The position numbers were made by a program, and so were the translations under genes. From assembly GCF_954871325.1 (NCBI RefSeq), contig NC_088776.1:43480569-43544568 (forward strand): DNA of 64,000 nucleotides, in the 5' to 3' direction. Every line of letters starts with the position of its first letter. Positions within the stretch are counted from its first letter, which is position 1. The DNA comes from Gordionus sp. m RMFG-2023. Taxonomy: Eukaryota > Nematomorpha > Gordioida > Chordodea > Parachordodidae. Under the pieces are notes generated by a model. It did no database searches. It was not told the DNA's origin and was given only the letters and a program-made list of their open reading frames with translations. Below are positions 51,501 to 60,500 of the stretch, one piece after another.

Positions 51501-54500
51501 TTGGGATGTCTAAATGATTATCAAATGGATTTAAAATTAAAAGAGGGATTTTCACCTATTTTCTTAGGGTGTCGTAGAGTTCCTTTTGAGTGGAAAAAGG
51601 AAATCAACGAAGAATTAGATAAATGGGTTAATGATGGTATTATTATTCCTGTGGAATATAGTGAATGGGCTACTCCATTAGTACCTGTTAAAAAATCTAA
51701 CGGAAAACTTAGATTATGTGCAGATTTTAGAGTAACACTTAACAAATGGGTTGTGGAAGTGAAATATCCATTGCCGCGAATTGAAGAAATTTTGGCAAAT
51801 TTAAAGGGGGCCAAATATTTTTCAAAGGTTGACTTTTCATCAGCTTATTTACAATTGCCTTTGATAGAAGAAATTCGTAAATTGATGACAATAACGACGC
51901 CTAAAGGATTATTTGCATTTTGTAGATTACCTTTTGGGTTAAGTGTATCTGCACAGATTTTTCAGAGAACAATGGCATCAGTTTTCCAGGGTTTGGAAGG
52001 TGTATTTTATTATATGGATGTGTTGATAACTGGAGTGACCCCAGAACAACATAATCAACGTCTGGAAGAGGTTTTCAAGAGAATTAAAGATAAAGGTTTA
52101 AAAGCCAGTAAAGAGAAAAGTATTCTTGGTGTCACCGAAATAGTGTATTTGGGTCATCAGATTAATGGAATTGAAGTGAAACCTCTCGATAAAAATTTAA
52201 AAAATATTTTGAACATAAATCAGCCTAGTAATAAAGCTGAGGTACAGTCTTTTATGGGCATGATAAATTATTATCATAGATTTGTGGATAATTTTGCAAA
52301 AATTGCAGCTCCACTATATGATTTATTAAAAAAGGCGTCAATTTTGAGTGGAAAATTGAACAAAAAAACGCTTTTGAACATGAGAAAAATTGGTGAGGAA
52401 CCAATTTTAGTGTGTTTTAATAATGACTTGGAGATAATTCTTGCTGTTGATGCGTCAAATAAAGGTGTAGGAGGTGCATTATTACATGTCATTGATAGTT
52501 TAGAGAGACCTATTATTTTTTTTTCGAGAATATTTCATGAAGTTGAAACGAGGTACTCTGTTATAGAACAGGAGGCAATAAAATATATCTAAATTATTTG
52601 GTATTTCTTTTTTTAATAAATTCTAGGTATTTCTTTATTGTATAAAATTAAGTATTATAATCATAAATTTCATAATTCAATTAATAATAATAATCTCACC
52701 GATTATGATTATAACTTATAATTTCTCAATAATCTCACAGATTATTATTATAACTTAATATTAATGGTTAGAATTTTGAACATTTTACTACTATTTAACA
52801 TTTCTTTATTTTATAATTTTTTTTTAAATTAATTCCAATATTTTTATAAAACAAACATAAAAATCATAATCATTAAAAAAAATGTCCATAAAAATTCTTT
52901 TCTTTGTTTTACAATTCATATATTCATCCGCGTTAATTCTTTATCAATCAATATAAACAAAAATCAATATTTTTTATGTTTCTAAATATATATTAATAAT
53001 TGATTGACATTTATCATTTAATAATAATAATATTGATAAATATATATATAATATACCAACATATATGAAATATCTACTACAAATATATATGAAATATATA
53101 TCACGACCGCCCTAAAAAACCAAGACGGAATAATTAAAAAAAATATGTGAACTTGAAATTTCTATATTTATTTATTATCTTTGTCCTCTTTCAACATCTC
53201 GTTTTCTTCAGTCTCCATACGAGTATATTTCTTTTGTAAACCCATATTGTCCTTCATTTTAATCACTGTCGAACTCATTTTGGTAGCCTTGTCACTGGTA
53301 TTTTGCGTCTTAGCATAATATTTGAATTTATTCTCCATCAATGTATTTGATTCTCTCAAGTTTTTAACTTGTATTTTTGTCAATCTTTTCCCTATTCCAT
53401 CATAATTGGTCGGTGGCCACGGTCGATTTCCATACTGTTGATTATAAGATTCAATTTCGTTTCTTTTATTATAGTTTACATATCTATCCCCAGATAGTAC
53501 ATTTTTAGTTTTTCCACAGAAATAACTGGTTGTAGGAACTTCCTACCAAATGTCGCGAATATTTGATCGGTAAGAGATTTGTGATTTATACCGATCATAA
53601 ACCATAAATTCATTTGTTTAAAAAAGATAACAAGGAATTAATGATGTCCCCAAGATTACAACGGTGGTTGTTACTTGTGGGAAGTTTTAATGTGGAAATA
53701 AAATATCGGCGAGGAAGAGAAAATCATTTGCCTGATATATTATCAAGATTAGGAGCAGGTTGTGCGACTCCTGAAATAATTGATAATATGATTATAGATA
53801 GAGAGGATGCTTTAGTGCGTACTTTATTATATATGTTAAAAGGAGGTCCTACAACGTGGGAAGATCTCAAATATTATACTTTAAAAGATAAAGTATCAAG
53901 ACAAATAAAATTTTTTAACGGGGAAAAAACCTTGGAAAAATAATTATAAAATTTATCAAAAATTTGAAAAAGAATTATCTGTGGTGGATGATTGTTTAAT
54001 GAGGGGAAATAGGGCAGTAATTCCTTTGAAATTACGTGCTAAAATAATTAATTTATTACATGCAGGACATCAGGGTCAAAGTAAAATGAAATCTTGGGCT
54101 CGTGAATATGTGTGGTGGCCTGGAATGGGTAATGATATTGAAAAAATTACAAAGGAATGTGTTCCATGTAATACATGTGCCGTTATGCCCCGAAAAGAGA
54201 TGGGACAAGTATGGCCAAAGTCAAAGAAACCATGGAACCGTCTCCACATAGATTTTTTTGAATTGGATAAAAAATCATATTTTTTAGTAGTGGATTCATA
54301 TTCCAAATGGATTGAATTTGAGAGGTTCAGGGGTTAACAACTAAAGTTGTTATTAAATTATTACAAAAATTGTGGGCTAAGTTTGGTATTCCTAAAATAA
54401 TTGTATCGGATGGAGGTCCGGCTTTTATAAGTGAGAATTTTAAACAATTTTGTAATTCGATAAAAATTAACCATATTTTAACTCCACCTTATCATCCTAG

Positions 54501-57500
54501 CTCTAATGGCCAGGCTGAAAGAATGGTAGCCATAGTGAAAAATTGGTTAAAGAAATCTAAACAAAAAATGAAGTCTGGTTAGCCCAGTTATATTATAATA
54601 ATTCAAGAAATAAAGAGGGAGTTACTCCTGTCGAATTATATTTGGGTAGAAGAACCAGATTACCTTTAGATTTTCTTAAATCAAGAGATTGATAATTTAG
54701 AATCTTATGGAAAAAGCAATATAAAATTCCCTGTGGGTCAAATTATTTGGGGAAGACTTTTTGACCATAAAAAAATGGGAAAAAGGTATTGTTTTGGATA
54801 ATATTGGGAATAAATTGTGTAATATAAAATTTGATGATGGTACTGTGGGAGTACGTCATAATGATTTTATTAAGGTATATAATTAAAAAAAAAAAAAATT
54901 TGTCCATAAAGACCGGAAACAAAGTTCCTATAAATCTTTAGGACAAACTTACTTTGTACTTAAACAATTTAGGGTTAAATTTATACAATTAAGTATCAAT
55001 GAGAAATATAAATTAAATAATTAAAAATATATGTATAGCAAAAAGGTGAATAAACTGAGAAGAAATTAATAAAAAAAAATACTTATCATTTTAGATAAGA
55101 GTGAATAATAAAAAAAAATTGAACATGCAGATTTATGGGGAAATCTACTCTAGGGATATATGTTTCATTTTATAAAAAAAATATTATATCACGTGATTCT
55201 ATGATATTGGTCTCAGATCTTATAAATTCACTAAAGTATAAACTTGTGAAGAAATAAATAAGTATATGGAGATAAAGAGGATTAAGATTAATATGTTTTA
55301 TGTGTTTATAAGGAAAGTCAAATTTTATTTATTTTTTTGAAAAAAAGGGGAAGAAAAACATAAGGTTGTTTTTAAGTTAAGACTAATATGTTTTATGTGG
55401 TTTTAAGAGAAATGAAATTTTATTTATATTAAAAAAAAAGGAGAGAAAGACTTAAATGTGTTTTCATTTTTATTGCGTTGGACAAGCAAAAAAAAGTATT
55501 TATTTTATTTAATTAAAAAAAATAATATGGGTATTCATGATTATAATTATGAGGGAAGAATTTATTTTTGTTGTTAAAAAAAAAGAGATACCATATGATA
55601 AAAAAATTTTAATTATTAATTATATTTTTTTTTAAGAAAATAAAGTTAAAATTTTTTTTATTTAAAAAGAAAAATTATAAAAAAAAATGAACTATAAATT
55701 GGACACAGAGGACCACATAATATATTTGAAAATTGTAAAAAGGAGAAAAATATCTATTAAGAAGCCCAGTGTGGACAGCTATAAGCGTTGCTTTAGATGC
55801 CGAAGTTTTGGACACTCAATTAAAAATTGTATGATACCAACTAAGGTATTGATGAACCAAGAGTGTAATGATTATATGAGTGACTCGGAGGAAATTCCTA
55901 CAACTAGTTATTTCTGTGGAAAAACTAAAAATGTACTATCTGGGGATAGATATGTAAACTATAATAAAAGAAACGAAATTGAATCTTATAATCAACAGTA
56001 TGGAAATCGACCATGGCCACCGACCAATTATGATGGAATAGGGAAAAAATTGACAGAAATACAAGCTAAAAACCTGAGAGAATCAAATACATTGATAGAG
56101 AATAAATTCAAATATTATGCTAAGACGCCAACTATCAGTGACAAGCAACAGTATGGAAATCGACCGTGGCCACCGACCAATTATGATGGAATAGGGAAAA
56201 AATTGACAGAAATACAAGCTAAAAACCTGAGAGAATCAAATACATTGATAGAGAATAAATTCAAATATTATGCTAAGACGCCAACTATCAGTGACAAGGC
56301 TACCAAAATGAGTTCGACAGTGATTAAAATGAACGACAATATGGGTTTACAAAAGAAATATACTCGTATGGAGACTGAAGAAAACGAGATGCTGAAAGAG
56401 GACAAAGATAATGAATAAATATAGAAATTTCAAATTCACATATTTTTTTTAATTATTCCGTCTTGGTTTTTTTAGGGCGGTCGTGATATATATTTCATAT
56501 ATATTTGTAGTAGATATTTCATATATGTTGGTATATTATATATATATATTTATCAATATTATTATTATTAAATGATAAATGTCAATCAATTATTAATATA
56601 TATTTAGAAACATAAAAAATATTGATTTTTGTTTATATTGATTGATAAAGAATTAACGCGGATGAATATATGAATTGTAAAACAAAGAAAAGAATTTTTA
56701 TGGACATTTTTTTAATTATTATGATTTTTATGATTGTTTTATAAAAATATTGGAATTAATTTTAAAAAAAATTATAAAATAAAGAAATGTTAAATAGTAG
56801 TAAAATGTTCAAAATTCTAACCATTAATATTAAGTTATAATAATCTGTGAGATTATTGAGAAATTATAAGTTATAATCATAATCGGTGAGATTATTGAGA
56901 AACAATATTATAAATTATTGAGTGTTATTTTAGTTTTCATAAAAATTATTTTGCTCTTATTCTATCAATTTAGTTATTATTTAATAATAATATTGTTTCA
57001 TCATCCAAATACCTATAGTGAATTCAAACTCACTAAAAAACAAGTTTTGGAAAAATCTTATTTTTGAGTAAATCTTTAAAGATTTTTTATCAAAAAACCT
57101 CAAAATTTAGTAAATCTTTTGTAAATTTCATGCATAACAAACCTTTCTGCAGTTTATCAGCAAAATTTCTGGACTTACACAATATTATTTTGTCTAAAAT
57201 CTTAATCGGGCCGTTTAACAACATTACATCTAGGTTTACCTGGATATAATAAAAGAATCACTTGAAATGAATTATTATTTTTTTAAGTTTGATTATACAA
57301 TCTCTTTTGGATAAATAGGCGATGAAAAAAGAAATTATTGACCTTTATTTTTTTTCGTACTTTGACGCTAAATATTTTACTTATTGAAAATTGTAAATTG
57401 ATTGATAAATTTAGTCATTTGGAATAAAATTAAAACAAAATGATTTCTTAACAGTCTCATACAAACCCACTCATATAGTGATGCAGCCTCATTCCGTTCC

Positions 57501-60500
57501 CTTTTTAAAATTAAATTAGAATGAAAGCTAACCTACACTATGGTGAAGAGAAATCCTCCTTATCTCAAGATATAAATGAAAAGCCACGGTCTCAGTTTTG
57601 AAATATTGGAAATACTTGCATAATAAAGGTAACAGAATTTAGAGACATGACTAATGACTAATATTTTGACAAACCCAAGTCTCTCAGCACACATACCCAA
57701 AATTTTTAGACCATCGAACTTAGTCAATCCCTCTCCCCCCCCCTCCAATCGAACAACCCCTTACTCGGTCCCGAATATATAATTACCTTTTCCATTCATA
57801 TTTGTAATTTTTTTAAGTAATAAATGACCAATAAGTTTATATCAAAAATAGATTTTATCATTGTATTTCTAGCACATAGGTATACCTAAAATTGATATCT
57901 TTTTTGAAATTATGCTATTTAAATGATAAATCCGTTCAAACAAGATAATAATTTTTATTAGGAAGTTTGATAAAATAATTTTTTAATATATATCATAATT
58001 TACAGTTATTTAACATTATATGAATTTTTTTTAATGACATTGGTTCAAAGATATGTTAAATATCGGCACAGACCTAATATTTAACATTCTTAAAATAATA
58101 CATTTAAGAATACTGTATTTAACCAATTTGCATTCAACAGTTTCAACGTAAAATAGTTCTCAAAACAAATGATATGTATAACTTTTTAAAATCCTAATTC
58201 GTCTGTTATATTTTCATAAGTCTATTGAATATCATTTATTAAATCAGAAATTTGCGGCCCGGCTCAGCCATTTTAAAAAAAATTTTCAGGCCCGGCCCAG
58301 GTAAATTTTAAAATTACGGCCCGGCCCTGGTACTCGGACCTGCAGGTCTCTGATTTAGAAAAAATTCATTCACAAGTTGCTTAATCATTTTGAGTATAAC
58401 ACCTACTTTAAAAATATTCATTTAAAAAAAGACTATGGATATTAAATAATCGGAACCAGCTATTTTAAAATATCTTTAAAAAAAATTAATTTTTTTAAAA
58501 AATAACATAAAAAAGGATTGATTCATTTTTTATATTTTTTATTTATTTTTATATTGAATTTGTTTAAATTATTATTTTATATTATTTATGCATTTACTAT
58601 ACCCATGCTATAAATGGAAAAAAACACAAATTTAGAATTTGTAAATAAATTATACCACTCATAAATATTTTTTAATAATATTTTATTATTTTGTTTTTAA
58701 ATTTTATTTGTACATGTTATTTTATTTTATAGGTATATAAATTAAAATATAAATCATTTTTTTCTTTTAAGCTAAAGATATTTTAATATATAATCTTTCA
58801 TTAACTCAACATTTTATTTCTTTATTATTTCATAGAATTTGATGTAAATATTAATTAATTTTTTTTTATTAAACATTTTTAAAGGTGGTTTTTATTAATA
58901 TTAAGTATTGTTTATGAATTTTTAAATGTGGTTTTTTAAAATATTAATATCAGATAGCTGCAGAGGTAATTTGCATGGCCCAAATTTTTAAAATAGAAAA
59001 ATTTCGTCCAGGCTCTTATTTTCAAAAAAAAAATTAGGCCTGGCAAGAATTTTTTTAAAAATATTTAGACATAGTCCATGCTTTATATACTCAGGGCTGG
59101 CCCATCCCGGACTTTTTTAATGTTATTTTAGGTCTAATCACCATCTTTCAATCGTTTGAGTTGTTATTGAAATTTCTATCTTCAATCAACAAAGATTTTA
59201 CATTATAATATATATATATACATTTTGTTGAACATATTTTGATTTGATAAAAATTTTAAATCTTCTTTGTAAATAAATCATTTTTGAGGAATTCTTTCGA
59301 GAATTTTATTATAAATAAACAATCTTTTAGCTAAATCTTTTATAGTTATTTTTATCATTGTAAAATTATCTATTTTTTTTTAGTATATTAAAAGACGTCG
59401 TTTTTCTAAATAATTTTTTTAAAAATATTTATATCTTTTTATGTTATTTTATATGATCTTTTTAACGAAAATATTTTAATGTGACAGACAATTGTCATAT
59501 TCATTATTTTTTAATATTTTTGACATAAAAGGGTAAAATAATATTTATATTGTAAAGATGTTAAATTATAAGTTCAAATGAAGATGTTTCTTGGAAAAAT
59601 GGCAATTATCATAATAGATATTTTTAAACATATTTTTGACGCTAATGGACAATATGTATTTTTAACATGCTAAATTAAAATGTGACAATTGTCATAATCG
59701 TTGTTTTTAAAGTTTTTTTGATGTAAATGGGCTAACATAATCGTTGTTTTTAAAGTTTTTTTGATGTAAATTGGCTAAAATAAGTAATGCTAAAATGTTT
59801 AAATAAAACTTGAGTGATGATGCTTCCTAGATAAGGACAATTGTCATAATCGTTTATTTTATAGTTTATAGAATTTTTTTGACGCAAATGATAAATATAG
59901 GTTGTAAACATGTTAAATAAAAATTCAGTGAAGATCTATAGATGACAATTTTCATGAAATTTTAATTTAACCCTTCACTACAAAGGTGGAAAAAAATCCC
60001 TTAACTACAAAGGTGGGGTCTATTTTACCCCAAATTTTGATATATCTCAGAACATATTAAAATTTGAGATCTAAAATTTTGAATATATATTAAAAAATTA
60101 TTGGAAATAATAAATACAAAATCTTAGAATAATAGTTACTTCTAAAATAAAGTTATGCAAATTTTTCTAAAGTTGATGAAATAAAAAATTTTTTCTGAGA
60201 CTTTCATTTAATTATAGTTTTATCACCAAAAAAATGCAAATTTTATTATATATTTTATTAAATCAATGTTGAATAAAAATAATTACATAAATATTTTGAA
60301 AAAATATCAAATATTAAAAAAAATATTAATCATCAAATATCATGTAAATTTTTGTAATAACATTCACGAAAAAATGTATGCATATGATCTTTACAAATGA
60401 ATTTTGAACAATTAAAAAAAATAAATGTTGTTTTATGTCTTCCACTCTTGAACAATCATAAGATCTTCCCTTTTTATTTGATGGAATATGTTTTTCATCA

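Larger units (their letters stand above)
45945..56932 (+). mobile_element. Ty3/Gypsy LTR retrotransposon, young, broken and invaded
   Basis: Bounded by two near-identical LTRs (about 450 bp) and a perfect 5-bp duplication GTTTT (45940-45944 and 56933-56937). Order inside: primer-binding-like site, gag-like frame with three zinc knuckles, aspartic protease, reverse transcriptase, RNase H, integrase, and a further zinc-knuckle frame before the 3' LTR. This is the Ty3/Gypsy gene order. The pol region is not a single open frame: roughly half a dozen breaks. It also carries a complete hAT element (47806-50577) and an inverted partial copy of its own 3' part (about 52690-53545). The LTRs differ mainly by small length changes in AT-rich runs, pointing to a recent insertion. 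It sits in the 18-kb intron of the nucleolin-like gene, opposite in direction. Confidence 0.93.
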
